The notes: generated from the sequence alone by a model not told the origin. Shown: positions 46,305 to 54,970, numbered from the stretch's first letter. The stretch is DNA of 64,000 nt from Pseudobacteroides cellulosolvens ATCC 35603 = DSM 2933 (GCF_001262605.1 NZ_LGTC01000001.1:186001-250000), one strand, 5' to 3'. Numbers and translations are program-made.

Positions 46305-46346
46305 TGCACCATCAGGGATTCGAACCCGGGACACCCTGATTAAGAG
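46305..46346 (-). tRNA. 3' half of a tRNA-Lys(CUU) gene; prophage attachment site remnant
   Basis: On the minus strand CTCTTAATCAGGG (anticodon loop with CTT, 3' anticodon stem), then the T-arm GGGTTCGAATCCC, then acceptor 3' strand ATGGTGC and discriminator A. The 5' half is absent: the bases before CTCTTAA cannot form the anticodon stem with TCAGG. The break lies on the high-coordinate side, toward the phage genes. This is what integration into a tRNA gene leaves at the distal end, while an intact tRNA is rebuilt at the other end, expected beyond base 64000. Confidence 0.75.
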
Positions 46347-46546
46347 AAATATGTTCCAAAAGTCTGAAATGCCATTACTGTAAGGGATTTAAGGTGATTG
46401 ATTATAAAAATACTACAATAATACTACATGGTAAATTATTGAAATAATCTTAAAATTAAATTGAGTATATAAAACTTATATGTTGAATTGAATTTTAAGG
46501 AAAAATTTGATAAAATAAAACCTAATACAAATAAAGGAGTTTAAAT

Positions 46547-46909
46547 ATGATAAGTAAAATTATTGCAGGAGATTATTTAAACCAAACTTTAATGATACAT
46601 CAACCTATGTTTAAAAAAGAAATATTATATATAGTTAAAGGTTTTACCAAAAAGAACTGGATTGAAATAAATAAAGATACAGTTGAAGCATATGAAGTAT
46701 TAAATAAAGAACATCAAAAAAGTGCTACAAGTGCTATAGGAAGAGCTTTTATTGGATCAGCTTTATTAGGTGGTATTGGTTTATTTGCTGGATTATCAGC
46801 TAAAAATAAAGGCATATATATAATTGCAATACAATTTAAAGATGGAAAGAAAAGTCTTTTAGAAACTGATGAAAAAATGTATAAGAAAATAATGCAAATT
46901 CTTTTTTAG
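46547..46909 (+). CDS. hypothetical phage protein with glycine-rich hydrophobic segment, 120 aa
   Basis: AAAGGAG start. Residues ~64-85 (AIGRAFIGSALLGGIGLFAG) form a glycine-zipper-like hydrophobic helix, followed by KGIYIIAIQFKDGKKSLLE. It may associate with the membrane. As the first gene inside the prophage it could be a lysogenic or accessory gene. No family recognised; a terminator follows. Confidence 0.55.
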   Translation: MISKIIAGDYLNQTLMIHQPMFKKEILYIVKGFTKKNWIEINKDTVEAYEVLNKEHQKSATSAIGRAFIGSALLGGIGLFAGLSAKNKGIYIIAIQFKDGKKSLLETDEKMYKKIMQILF

Positions 46910-46931
46910 TATATTTTAAAATTAAATAATT

Positions 46932-46971
46932 AAAGGAATAACATCAATTAAGTGTTATTCCTTTTTTTTTT
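46932..46971 (+). terminator. rho-independent terminator
   Basis: AAAGGAATAACA-loop-TGTTATTCCTTT followed by seven or more Ts. Confidence 0.88.
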
Positions 46972-46997
46972 ACGATTTTTATAAAATAAAATTTATA

Positions 46998-47147
46998 TTA
47001 ATTTTCATTATAATATTGTTTCAATATAAAAATTATTTGAGCTGATGTACTTCTTAAACTTTCATCTGCATCTTTATTTATTTTTTCTAATAATTCTTTA
47101 GGACATGCAAATGTTACATTTTTATGTGTATTTGGATTAATAGCCAT
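46998..47147 (-). CDS. Arc-like ribbon-helix-helix DNA-binding protein, 49 aa
   Basis: The ATG at 47147 has AAGGGTGG upstream, so the longer frame is not used. The product MAINPNTHKNVTFACPKEL then EKINKDADESLRSTSAQIIFILKQYY has the Arc/MetJ pattern: a short beta strand (VTFACP) and two helices. It is the only minus-strand gene of the prophage part and diverges from the gene at 47355, whose strong promoter lies between; it is a likely repressor of that promoter. Confidence 0.7.
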   Translation of the reverse strand: MAINPNTHKNVTFACPKELLEKINKDADESLRSTSAQIIFILKQYYNEN

Positions 47148-47286
47148 AATAAAACCACCCTTTATAAAATTTATTATTAATAGTATACAACTATTAAAAT
47201 TTTTTTGCAACTATTATATGAAATTAAAAGTAAAAAATAACCATTAATAATAATTAAAAATATATTTTATTTTTTAAAAAAAGTTA

Positions 47287-47315
47287 TTGACAGTCTGTAA
47301 CTATTCGTATATAAT
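47287..47315 (+). promoter_or_regulatory. perfect consensus promoter
   Basis: TTGACA and TATAAT separated by 17 bases, 40 bases before the gene at 47355. Confidence 0.8.
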
Positions 47316-47354
47316 TTAAACATAAGATAAATCAATCAAGGGGAGGAACAAAAA

Positions 47355-47735
47355 ATGTTTATAGTTAATGAACAAAGTCAAATAGCAACAAATTTAATGT
47401 TTAAAGCAAGATATGGTTTAAGTTCTTACACAAACGAAAAGGTATTAATAGAAGAAAGAATTACTGAAGATAATTGTTGGGATTGCGGTGAAGATTTAAG
47501 TTCATTAAGAAAGTTTCAACCTAATATGTTAAGTGAAGAAGAAGTACAACAAATAGTTAAATTATTAAATAAGTCTGCTAAAATAGCAAGTGCTAAAGTT
47601 GAAAGTAATAGAGTACATATAATGTTAAAACTAAAAAACGGTAACCAAACAGGAATGTCACATGCAGTTATAAGAGAAGCAATAAGAAACAATTCTTTAA
47701 AATATTTTTTCCAAAGATATTCTAATCTACACTAG
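47355..47735 (+). CDS. hypothetical phage early protein, 126 aa
   Basis: GGGGAGG start behind a consensus promoter, so probably well expressed. It contains a CWDCGEDL pair of cysteines near residue 42 and a C-terminal half VESNRVHIMLKLKNGNQTG, then HAVIREAIR. No family recognised. A hairpin AGGGATAG/CTATCCCT (47736-47760) follows directly. Confidence 0.6.
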   Translation: MFIVNEQSQIATNLMFKARYGLSSYTNEKVLIEERITEDNCWDCGEDLSSLRKFQPNMLSEEEVQQIVKLLNKSAKIASAKVESNRVHIMLKLKNGNQTGMSHAVIREAIRNNSLKYFFQRYSNLH

Positions 47736-47849
47736 AGGGATAGGAAAGCTATCTATCCCTTATTCAAAGCAAGGTAATATAATTCTATTAGTAATTATTA
47801 AAATGTCTTAAAACTAATCCTAGGCTTTAATAAACAGGAGGATTTAAAA

Positions 47850-47960
47850 ATGCTATTATACATTATTCTTTTACTGCTTTTCCAATCAATTGTAAATCCT
47901 GTACTTAGTTACATACTTATATCAGATATCAAGAAAAATTATATTCAGGAGGGTATTTAA
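47850..47960 (+). CDS. small membrane protein, 36 aa
   Basis: ATG at 47850 with AGGAGG upstream. The first 25 residues (MLLYIILLLLFQSIVNPVLS and on) form a membrane helix, then a short charged tail ending IQEGI. Its stop directly abuts the ATG at 47961, and the Shine-Dalgarno of the next gene lies inside its last codons, so the two are translated together. Confidence 0.5.
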   Translation: MLLYIILLLLFQSIVNPVLSYILISDIKKNYIQEGI

Positions 47961-48422
47961 ATGGAATTTTATATTATGGATGAAAATGGTAATTACACTT
48001 TTAAAGATGGAATCAAAAAAGTAGGCAAAGACTTCTATTACAATCCTACTAAACAACCAGAAAGAGGATATTTGACAGAAGATATAGCAACAGAAGCTGT
48101 AAGTAAATTGGAATTGCATAACCAAGCAGGAAATTTAGGTCATACATTTAAAATTATTAAAAGCACAAGTCAATATGTAATTATGGAAGGTAATAGTAAT
48201 ACAATTGTAGATGAAAATTGCTTTGTTAAAGAATCGAAAGATAAATGGAAATTTGTTGGTGTTACTGGATACAACAAAGAAAGATCTGTAACAACTTATA
48301 TAATAGATAGGGCAGAAGAAGTATTAAATAAGTTACAGGGCATAGGAGCAGGATTAAACTTTTACATTAGAGAAGTAAAAGATATACCATTCAACGGTCA
48401 AGTAATAACTATGGAGGTATGA
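47961..48422 (+). CDS. hypothetical phage protein, 153 aa
   Basis: CAGGAGGGT precedes the ATG. An acidic soluble protein (MEFYIMDENGNYTFKDG; ERGYLTEDIATEAVSKLELHNQAGN). No family recognised. Its stop overlaps a possible ATGA start of the following ParB-like fragment. Confidence 0.6.
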   Translation: MEFYIMDENGNYTFKDGIKKVGKDFYYNPTKQPERGYLTEDIATEAVSKLELHNQAGNLGHTFKIIKSTSQYVIMEGNSNTIVDENCFVKESKDKWKFVGVTGYNKERSVTTYIIDRAEEVLNKLQGIGAGLNFYIREVKDIPFNGQVITMEV

Positions 48423-48427
48423 ATGTT

Positions 48428-48607
48428 ATGGATATTAATATAAATCAAATAAGAATACCTAAATTATTTAGAACAAGTACACCAAATCAGAAAAAAATAA
48501 ATAAAGTTAAAGAGTTTTATATTAAAAATGGATGTTTAAACAAACCTATAGTTATTTTAAGTAATAAAACAATACAAATAAGAAAACTAAAAATGTGGAC
48601 ATTCTGA
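48428..48607 (+). pseudogene. ParB N-terminal-domain fragment
   Basis: The ATG at 48428 has GGAGGT 9 bases upstream. The reading ININQIRIPKLFRTSTPN, KVKEFYIKNGCLNKPIVI follows the beginning of a ParB/sulfiredoxin-like domain, but the catalytic/DNA-binding part that should follow (DGYxRY-like) is missing and the frame ends after 59 residues. Further ParB-like pieces lie at 48730 (IDKFGRNRKV), 49316 and 49990. I read this as a broken member of a phage ParB family. Confidence 0.45.
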
Positions 48608-49245
48608 AAACCATTGATATTATTATGTTTCAGACATTTAATAATTTATATAAATTTTAGAATCCTTTGATATCAACACTTTCAAGGTTTATATAAATTT
48701 TGCTTAATGGTATTTAAGGGAAGCATAACTATGTACATTGATAAATTCGGACGAAATAGAAAAGTCTGAAAAAACCTAATATAACTATATTATTTAACAT
48801 TCTCGACAAATAGAAAATTATATAAAAATGTACTTCAAATCTAGTTATATCAATGCTTTCAAGTAATATTTTCAAAATTGTCTACTAGGGAAAGAGTATA
48901 CTGATATACAAAGTGAAGAGATATAACTATCCCTTTTTATGAATAAGGGTATAAATATTATACCCTTATTTTTATAAACTATTAAAATAAAATTTATGGG
49001 TGATGACCGACATCAAGGAAAAATAAAGTAGTTATAAGAAAGAAGAGAGATAGAGAAAGAAAACGTAAAAATCGAGTTTTAGAAAATGATTAAAAATCCT
49101 TAAAGTTATTGCTATTACTATGCTTGGTTTGATTTTCATTATTTACTATAAAGGAATAGATAATAAATATTGTGGCAAAAAAATAGCTAAATTGAACGAA
49201 AAATTTTATTTGATATGCTTTAAATATAGATATATCAATAGTTTC
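48603..49245. repeat. gene-poor stretch with short scattered repeats
   Basis: About 700 bases without a solid ORF. A motif close to TTGAAAnnnTTGATATnn recurs: CTGAAAACCATTGATATT (48604, plus) and on the minus strand at about 48665-48685, 48845-48862 and 49225-49243. TTTATATAAATTTT occurs twice (48646, 48687). A perfect terminator hairpin lies at 48942. It looks like decayed, duplicated ParB-family sequence. Confidence 0.4.
48942..48975 (+). terminator. rho-independent terminator
   Basis: AATAAGGGTATAA-ATA-TTATACCCTTATT, a perfect 13-bp stem followed by TTTAT. Confidence 0.75.
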
Positions 49246-49315
49246 AAAAAGCGTCATCTTTCTTGTATATGATATATATTTAATTTTTTAATATAGTAAT
49301 CTGATTTAAAATCCA

Positions 49316-49534
49316 ATGAAAATGGCTAAATGTATATTAGAGTTGGAAAGGATTTATGGAATTAGACAAGGTAGTGAAGGTAAAAGAAGTTTAGAGTCGA
49401 ATAATTCTACTCTAAAAAATCAAAAGGAACTAGCAGAACAAATAGGTATAGATAGAACACAATTAATAAACTACAAAAAACTCCTTACACTTATACCAGA
49501 ACTCCAATCTCTAATTGAAGATGGCGAACTATAA
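49316..49534 (+). pseudogene. ParB/KorB-like helix-turn-helix fragment
   Basis: Reads KMAKCILELERIYGIRQGSEG, then KNQKELAEQIGIDRTQLINYKKLLTLIPELQSLIEDGEL in pieces, the central helix-turn-helix of ParB-type phage and plasmid proteins. There is no ribosome binding site and no ParB N-domain in frame. The variable linker between the two halves is encoded by a perfect-looking hairpin with GAATAATTC at its tip (49392-49420). It could be a short active gene, but a remnant is more likely. Confidence 0.45.
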
Positions 49535-49635
49535 ATATGCAAGAAATAAATTATAAACTTGTATTAATAATTCGCTTATAAAAAGTTAATAAATCTTGAA
49601 ACTATATCAAAATCAACCTTTGTTAAATTATACCA

Positions 49636-49664
49636 TTGACTTTTTATAAAAAATATGTTATAAT
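49636..49664 (+). promoter_or_regulatory. promoter 1 of a tandem pair
   Basis: TTGACT and TATAAT with 17 bases between them. Confidence 0.6.
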
Positions 49665-49687
49665 TAAATTATAGGGTGGGTATGAAT

Positions 49688-49718
49688 TTTGCAAGAGATT
49701 CTTGACAAAACTTGCAAA
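49688..49718. promoter_or_regulatory. operator-like inverted repeat TTTGCAAG / CTTGCAAA
   Basis: TTTGCAAG and CTTGCAAA are separated by 15 bases and lie between the two promoters of this region. The arrangement suits a dimeric regulator. The bases between include a further TTGACA. Confidence 0.45.
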
Positions 49719-49760
49719 TTTAAAATCATGATTATAAAAATAAAATATTTTTAAAAAGTG

Positions 49761-49789
49761 TTGACTTATTTTATTAAGGGTGATATAAT
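49761..49789 (+). promoter_or_regulatory. promoter 2 of a tandem pair
   Basis: TTGACT and TATAAT with 17 bases between them. It would drive the ParB-like fragment at 49990, the small gene at 50264 and the replication-type gene at 50471. Confidence 0.6.
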
Positions 49790-49989
49790 ATAATTAGAGG
49801 GGAAAAGTAATCTTTTCTCATAAGTGTATTTAAATAAGTTTTTTGATATGGTATATGAAAATGGTAATTTTAAAATAGTATTCTTTTTTAATGTCATTTT
49901 TCATATTCCCAATAATTATTAAAACAAAATTCTACCGATAAGCCAGAAATCTGCCAAACGGATAAATCTTTTCATACACGTAATGAGCG

Positions 49990-50223
49990 GTGGAAAAAAC
50001 ACCCACCGACCTAAAACAGAATGCTTCGATGGGAGAAAACACCCCATCGGTAAGAACATCAGAAAAACTAGCAGAAATACATAAAGTTAATGAACGTACT
50101 ATAAGAGAAGATGGTAAATATGCTAAAGCTGTAGATAAAATTGGACGAAATAGAAAAGTTTTAAAACACTTGACATTATTATATCATAATTTAAAATTAT
50201 ATTTTTTAACTTATGATTATTAA
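49990..50223 (+). pseudogene. ParB-like helix-turn-helix fragment with two internal hairpins
   Basis: From a GTG without a ribosome binding site. RTSEKLAEIHKVNERTIREDGKYAKAVDKIGRN is the helix-turn-helix section of the same ParB-like family as at 49316. Just before it, two similar hairpins occur in tandem: GGTGG-AAAAAACAC-CCACC (about 49989-50008) and CGATGGG-AGAAAACA-CCCCATCG (about 50027-50049). The end diverges into AT-rich sequence. Probably a fragment; its GRNRKV ending repeats that at 48750. Confidence 0.4.
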
Positions 50224-50263
50224 TATAAAATTATACGAAACTAACAAAAAGGAGGTATTACTG

Positions 50264-50455
50264 ATGCAAGAGTTTAACCCACAAGAATTTAAATGCACTA
50301 GCAACAAACTAAAGAATTTTTTAATGGATAAAGGATTAAGGTATGAAAAATGTTATGTAGATGATAATGGCTGGACTATTTGGACATTTTCAAAAACTAA
50401 CGAATTTTACAAAGTGTTAAGAGAATGGGAAAGAAATAAAAAAGCTTCGATATAG
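50264..50455 (+). CDS. hypothetical phage protein, 63 aa
   Basis: The ATG at 50264 follows AAAGGAGG; the longer frame from 50213 is rejected for that reason. The sequence EFNPQEFKCTSNKLKNFLMDKGLRYEKCYVDDNGWTIW is split by a turn and looks like a small alpha/beta protein. Its function is unknown. It lies 15 bases before the replication-type gene. Confidence 0.6.
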   Translation: MQEFNPQEFKCTSNKLKNFLMDKGLRYEKCYVDDNGWTIWTFSKTNEFYKVLREWERNKKASI

Positions 50456-50470
50456 TAAAGGACGGTTAAT

Positions 50471-51502
50471 ATGGATAAAACAAATATAACAAAAGGACAG
50501 GTAATTAAGAATTATAAAGTTTTATGTGAAATTTTAGGTCATAAAGTTAAAGCAGGTAAATCTAAAATATTACATATGAAAGACTTAGAAAGATATTTTA
50601 AATTTCATTTTGATAAGCAAAAAATAATTATTGATGAAGTATATGATACTCCTAAAGAAAAAGTAGATGGTAGAATTACTAATGGTAAATCAAAATATGA
50701 TAATTTAATGGATAATATTATTACAAATAGAGTACTTACTTATAATACAATAGAAGCTTCAAAAAATGATTTATTTAAAAATTACATTGAATTATTTACA
50801 CCACAATATAATGATTTATTTTTAGATACTGAAGGATTTGCAGAAAGTAATAAATTAGGAATTGGAATAACAAACGAATACTTAAGCAAATTAAATAATA
50901 TAGTAATGAATTGTACTACTTCAGCACTTAATAGACTACAAAAAAAAGGAGTAATTAAATGGTCATTGGATATGTTTATTAAGGATAACCCTGAAGAATA
51001 TTATGCAGATCCTGAATTATTTCAATTGCTTAAAGTAAAAGAAAAGTTAGCTTATGAAGAAATGCAAATTAAACCTTTTGCCAGAGCAAACATTAGTATA
51101 AACAAAAAGTTTAAAAGACTTGTATGTGATTTTATTAATGAAGATATTAATCGTAGTATTTATAATTATTGGAAAGTTTATAATATTTCTTTGATTAAAG
51201 AAGATATTGAAGAACAAATAGAAGATATTGAAGAACTTAAAAAAAGATTATCTATATCTATTTGTGAAAGTGTTAAAAATAGAAAAATGTTTAATAAAGA
51301 AGTAGGTATATTTTATCCTTATGTAGCTGATAAATACAAAGAACAATTAGAAAAACTTAATCAATTAGTATTTGGAGTAAATGAAATTATAAATATAAAA
51401 GATAATACAAATATCATTAACATTGAAAATTATCTTAATATTGAAAATGAAAATAATAATGAAGATATGTTTTATGAAAATGAAGAAATGTTTCCATTTT
51501 AA
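50471..51502 (+). CDS. probable phage DNA-binding/replication protein, 343 aa
   Basis: Start with GGACGG. The N-terminus NYKVLCEILGHKVKAGKSK then LERYFKFHFDKQKIIIDEVYD is a pattern I know from the front end of clostridial and bacillar phage proteins of the replisome-organiser/winged-helix kind. The middle is helical and the C-terminus is acidic and Asn-rich (NIENENNNEDMFYENEE). It sits directly before the large polymerase-like gene, which supports a role in phage DNA or RNA synthesis. The exact function is not shown. Confidence 0.5.
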   Translation: MDKTNITKGQVIKNYKVLCEILGHKVKAGKSKILHMKDLERYFKFHFDKQKIIIDEVYDTPKEKVDGRITNGKSKYDNLMDNIITNRVLTYNTIEASKNDLFKNYIELFTPQYNDLFLDTEGFAESNKLGIGITNEYLSKLNNIVMNCTTSALNRLQKKGVIKWSLDMFIKDNPEEYYADPELFQLLKVKEKLAYEEMQIKPFARANISINKKFKRLVCDFINEDINRSIYNYWKVYNISLIKEDIEEQIEDIEELKKRLSISICESVKNRKMFNKEVGIFYPYVADKYKEQLEKLNQLVFGVNEIINIKDNTNIINIENYLNIENENNNEDMFYENEEMFPF

Positions 51503-51576
51503 TTTTGACACCAATCAGCTCCTATATTATGTGCTGACGCACAATGTAAAAATTATTAAAATAAAATATATAAAAA

Positions 51577-51605
51577 TTGACACAAATCAACTATAAGAAT
51601 ATAAT
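51577..51605 (+). promoter_or_regulatory. consensus promoter before the RNA-polymerase-like gene
   Basis: TTGACA and TATAAT with 17 bases between them. A related TTGACACnAATCA sequence occurs at 51505 without a clear -10 box. Confidence 0.7.
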
Positions 51606-51635
51606 ATATATATATTATATATAATGTAGTATATT

Positions 51636-51768
51636 AGTGACAACTTTATTAATATAATATTATTTATATTTATTATTAATAATTAATAATATAGTTGATT
51701 AGTGACAAAAAATAAAATATTTTTAATGTAAGCTTCAGCTTACTCATATAAAAGCTAATAAGTGACAA
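51636..51768 (+). repeat. three AGTGACAA direct repeats and a small hairpin
   Basis: AGTGACAA at 51636, 51701 and 51761 (spacing 65 and 60), the last two extended to AGTGACAAAAAATA and each preceded by TTA or ATA. The perfect hairpin GTAAGCT-TC-AGCTTAC lies at 51728-51743. The 320-base gap 51503-51822 contains no ORF. The repeats could be iterons or sites for a phage regulator. Confidence 0.5.
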
Positions 51769-51822
51769 AAAATAGTAACCAAATAAACAAATAAACGATT
51801 AACTAGCGGAGGTTGATATAGT

Positions 51823-54800
51823 ATGGAAAAAGTAAATAACAAAAATATTGATTTAACAAAAGGTATATATATACCATCTATAGAATGTAATTGGTTGTAT
51901 AAGGCTTATAAAGATTATATAGATTATGAGAATAAAAAGAAAAAAGAAGGTTTTAAAGAAGATATTAAAGATAAAAAAGATAATAATTATATTGTGGAGG
52001 AAAAGTATTTAGATAAATTATTAAATTGCAAAATTGATTGGTCATTTGAACTAATGGAAAATAATATATTACTAGATAAAATAAATATTATAGAAGTTAA
52101 AGAGACAAAGAAAAATAAAGAAGGTATAGAAGAAGAAGTTGTGGTTAAATTGTATACATTAGATATTGTTAATGTTAAATATACAAAAAAATATAAAAAT
52201 AAAACTAAAAAAATGAAGAAAAATAAAAAAGGCATAGAAAAAGAAGTTATAGTTAATTATTCTAAATCTACAAAACAATTAAGGGATTGGTCATATGAAT
52301 CTGGATTTGTTTTTAATGGTAAGAAAATGACTAATTGGAAAAGGTCTGGTGGAAAAGCTAGAATTGGAGAAGATTTGTTCATATTAGATTCTATTGTTAG
52401 TGAATGTTTAGATTGGTCAAGGATGGATTTAAAGTTTAATAATCCATTATCTATTGCAGCTATAAGAGCTTATGAAAGCTTACCTTTGTCTAGTGCTTTT
52501 ACAAGTATAGATATTCCTGAACCACATAAATCAATTTTGGTTATTGATGATTTTAATAGTAAATTTAGTTTAAATATGTCTCAAACTTGGTTAGAAAATA
52601 AGGAGTTACATACAGCAACAAAATTAACAGAAGAATCTAATAGTATATGGGATGGTCAAGGCTTATTAAGTAATGAAATATTTAATAGTAATGAATTAAC
52701 TATTGGTCATGGTAATATGTTGTTAAGAAATAGATTAACCAAAATCAATGGCATATCATGCAAAATAGAATTATATTACAGAGATTATTGTGAAGCCAAT
52801 GGATTAGATTATGATACATTTACTGTTAAGGATATTGCAGGAAGAACAATATATGTTAAGGATATATTATTAATAACTACTCCTAGTGCATTAAAAATAG
52901 AAAAGTTTAATGACAGAGTTCTTGAAGAAGAAGGATATAAACAATATGGAAAACATGCATGGTTATATTACTATTTAGATAATTGCGGTAATAGATATGC
53001 AGTATGTAAAGTAGATAAGCCATCTAAATATGAAGATGGTAAGAATGTTTTGTCGTATCAGATGGTTAATACAATACCTTTTAGCAAAGAACAATTATCT
53101 GAACTTGTTAAACCAGAAATAGCTTATGTGGAAAAATTAAAAGATGATTTAAATTTCTTCTTAGCTGAAGTTAATAAAAATATAGAAGATGATGAAGATA
53201 CTTTAAATTTTGAAAAAATAGAAAATCTTATTAATGATGATGATAACAAAATAAGAATAAGTAAAAATACTGATGTTACTGGAGCATTTACAGTTATGTG
53301 TAAACATAATCCTAATTTTGCTAATACATCTGTATTCAAAGAGTTTAGAAGAAGTTTTATTAAGGCTTATGTGGAAGAATTAAGACAGGGCAAAATTAAA
53401 ATTTCTGGAGATTATTGTATTGCTAATGGAAATGTTATTGAAATGCTTAAAGCTACTACAGGAGATTTTGATGGTAAAACAAGTACATTGAAATGTAATC
53501 AAATATTTTGCAGTAGATTTAAAGAAAATGAATTAGTTGTAGGATTTAGAAACCCACATGTGAATATTTCAAATATTGGTACACATATAGTTGTGAATGT
53601 GCCTGAGATTAGAAGATATTTTGCATGTACAGCTAATCAAGTATTTTTGAATTCTATAGATTATCCTACATTAAGCTTATATCAGGGTGAAGATTTTGAT
53701 ATAGACAGTAATTTAATAACCAACGAACCATGTATTATTGATGCTTGTTTAAATGTAGATAAGACTGTTACAGCTATTAGTGTTAATAAGATAAAAGAAA
53801 GTGACAGTAATAAACAAGAATTAACACCTGAAAATATGTCAAAAGTAGATCATATAATAAGCAAAAATTATATTGGTGATGTTATTAATTTGTCACAAGA
53901 AATAAATAGTAAGTTTAATCATTATAAATATAATAAAATTAATACAGATAAATTAGGTTTATTGTTTGATTTGTCTAGTAGATGTAGTTCAATGTCATGT
54001 TGTGAAATTGATAAAGCAAAGAAAAGTTTTGAGGATTTAAATATTAATAAAGAGATTAAAAAAATTAAGAATACTGAAGGTTTATTTGATTTAGTTGATA
54101 AAGAATTAGATACAAGAAGAATTAAACCATATTTCTTTAAATTCATTGGAGATAATAAAGCAAAAAAGCAAAGACGAATCTCGAATAGAAAACATAGAGA
54201 AAAAATAGATTTGCCTATAATAATCAATTATTGCAAAGAGAATAAAATAGAGATTATTAAAGAAATAAAGGATAATGGTAAGATTAAATATAATATTGAC
54301 AAAATAAAAGAACTAAAGAAAAATGATATTAAATTAAAGAAATTATTAAAAGATAATGATAAGATCCAAGAAGAATGGGAAGATAAAATGTATGACAAAT
54401 TAATTGATACTCCTATGAATTGGTTAGAACTTGAATTAGATAATATTAAAGATGCAGAATCTATACCAACAATGCAAGTTATACAATTAATTAAGAAATC
54501 ACACAAGGTAGCAAATGAACAAAAGGTTAATAAAGTGATTGAAGCTATTAAAGCATTAAATGATAATATAAAAAATTATAAGACTAATGATAATTTAGTT
54601 TGGATGGAAAAAGTTAATAAGATTAAACAATCCAAATTAAACACTTGTAAAGAAATTAAAAAGATTAAACTAAATAAAGCTGATTTATCTGGAATATTGA
54701 TAGAAGGACTTAATAGTATAAAGAAAAACAAAAAAATTGATACTAAATCAAGCATAGAATCAATATTGTTAGAAATTTTGTTTCAAGTTTATGGAATTGG

Positions 54801-54864
54801 TTTGTTGACTATGTTTAAAAATGGGGGAGATTCTCAAGAAGAAAAAGAGGTTAAAACCAAGTAA
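51823..54864 (+). CDS. large protein with signatures of YonO/RDR-type single-chain RNA polymerases, 1013 aa
   Basis: GCGGAGG start. Three landmarks appear in the order found in the double-psi-beta-barrel RNA polymerases that include eukaryotic RNA-dependent polymerases, QDE-1 and the phage SPbeta enzyme YonO: DGQGLLS at 277 (compare DGxGxIS), RNPHVNISNIG at 576 (compare RNPxxHPGD) and YQGEDFDIDSN with Asp624, Asp626 and Asp628 (compare DxDGD, the metal-binding triad; here the Gly is Ile). The C-terminal third is Lys-rich and helical (KKNDIKLKKLLKDNDK). If right, it transcribes phage genes independently of the host enzyme. The match is by eye and needs a profile search; a different nucleotidyl transferase remains possible. 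Confidence 0.55.
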   Translation: MEKVNNKNIDLTKGIYIPSIECNWLYKAYKDYIDYENKKKKEGFKEDIKDKKDNNYIVEEKYLDKLLNCKIDWSFELMENNILLDKINIIEVKETKKNKEGIEEEVVVKLYTLDIVNVKYTKKYKNKTKKMKKNKKGIEKEVIVNYSKSTKQLRDWSYESGFVFNGKKMTNWKRSGGKARIGEDLFILDSIVSECLDWSRMDLKFNNPLSIAAIRAYESLPLSSAFTSIDIPEPHKSILVIDDFNSKFSLNMSQTWLENKELHTATKLTEESNSIWDGQGLLSNEIFNSNELTIGHGNMLLRNRLTKINGISCKIELYYRDYCEANGLDYDTFTVKDIAGRTIYVKDILLITTPSALKIEKFNDRVLEEEGYKQYGKHAWLYYYLDNCGNRYAVCKVDKPSKYEDGKNVLSYQMVNTIPFSKEQLSELVKPEIAYVEKLKDDLNFFLAEVNKNIEDDEDTLNFEKIENLINDDDNKIRISKNTDVTGAFTVMCKHNPNFANTSVFKEFRRSFIKAYVEELRQGKIKISGDYCIANGNVIEMLKATTGDFDGKTSTLKCNQIFCSRFKENELVVGFRNPHVNISNIGTHIVVNVPEIRRYFACTANQVFLNSIDYPTLSLYQGEDFDIDSNLITNEPCIIDACLNVDKTVTAISVNKIKESDSNKQELTPENMSKVDHIISKNYIGDVINLSQEINSKFNHYKYNKINTDKLGLLFDLSSRCSSMSCCEIDKAKKSFEDLNINKEIKKIKNTEGLFDLVDKELDTRRIKPYFFKFIGDNKAKKQRRISNRKHREKIDLPIIINYCKENKIEIIKEIKDNGKIKYNIDKIKELKKNDIKLKKLLKDNDKIQEEWEDKMYDKLIDTPMNWLELELDNIKDAESIPTMQVIQLIKKSHKVANEQKVNKVIEAIKALNDNIKNYKTNDNLVWMEKVNKIKQSKLNTCKEIKKIKLNKADLSGILIEGLNSIKKNKKIDTKSSIESILLEILFQVYGIGLLTMFKNGGDSQEEKEVKTK

Positions 54865-54970
54865 TAAGTAATGTTACAAGATTTTTAACTGTGTGGGTTA
54901 ATATGGAGAGAAAGTAGATAATAAGTCGAAATCTCTTCCATCTAATAAATAGATGGCTATAGTAAAATAG

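Noticed and set aside
49120..49271. Short hydrophobic frame (IAITMLGLIFIIYYKG) in the gene-poor prophage gap
   Set aside because: No ribosome binding site at its only ATG and an upstream stop close by; not enough to call a gene.
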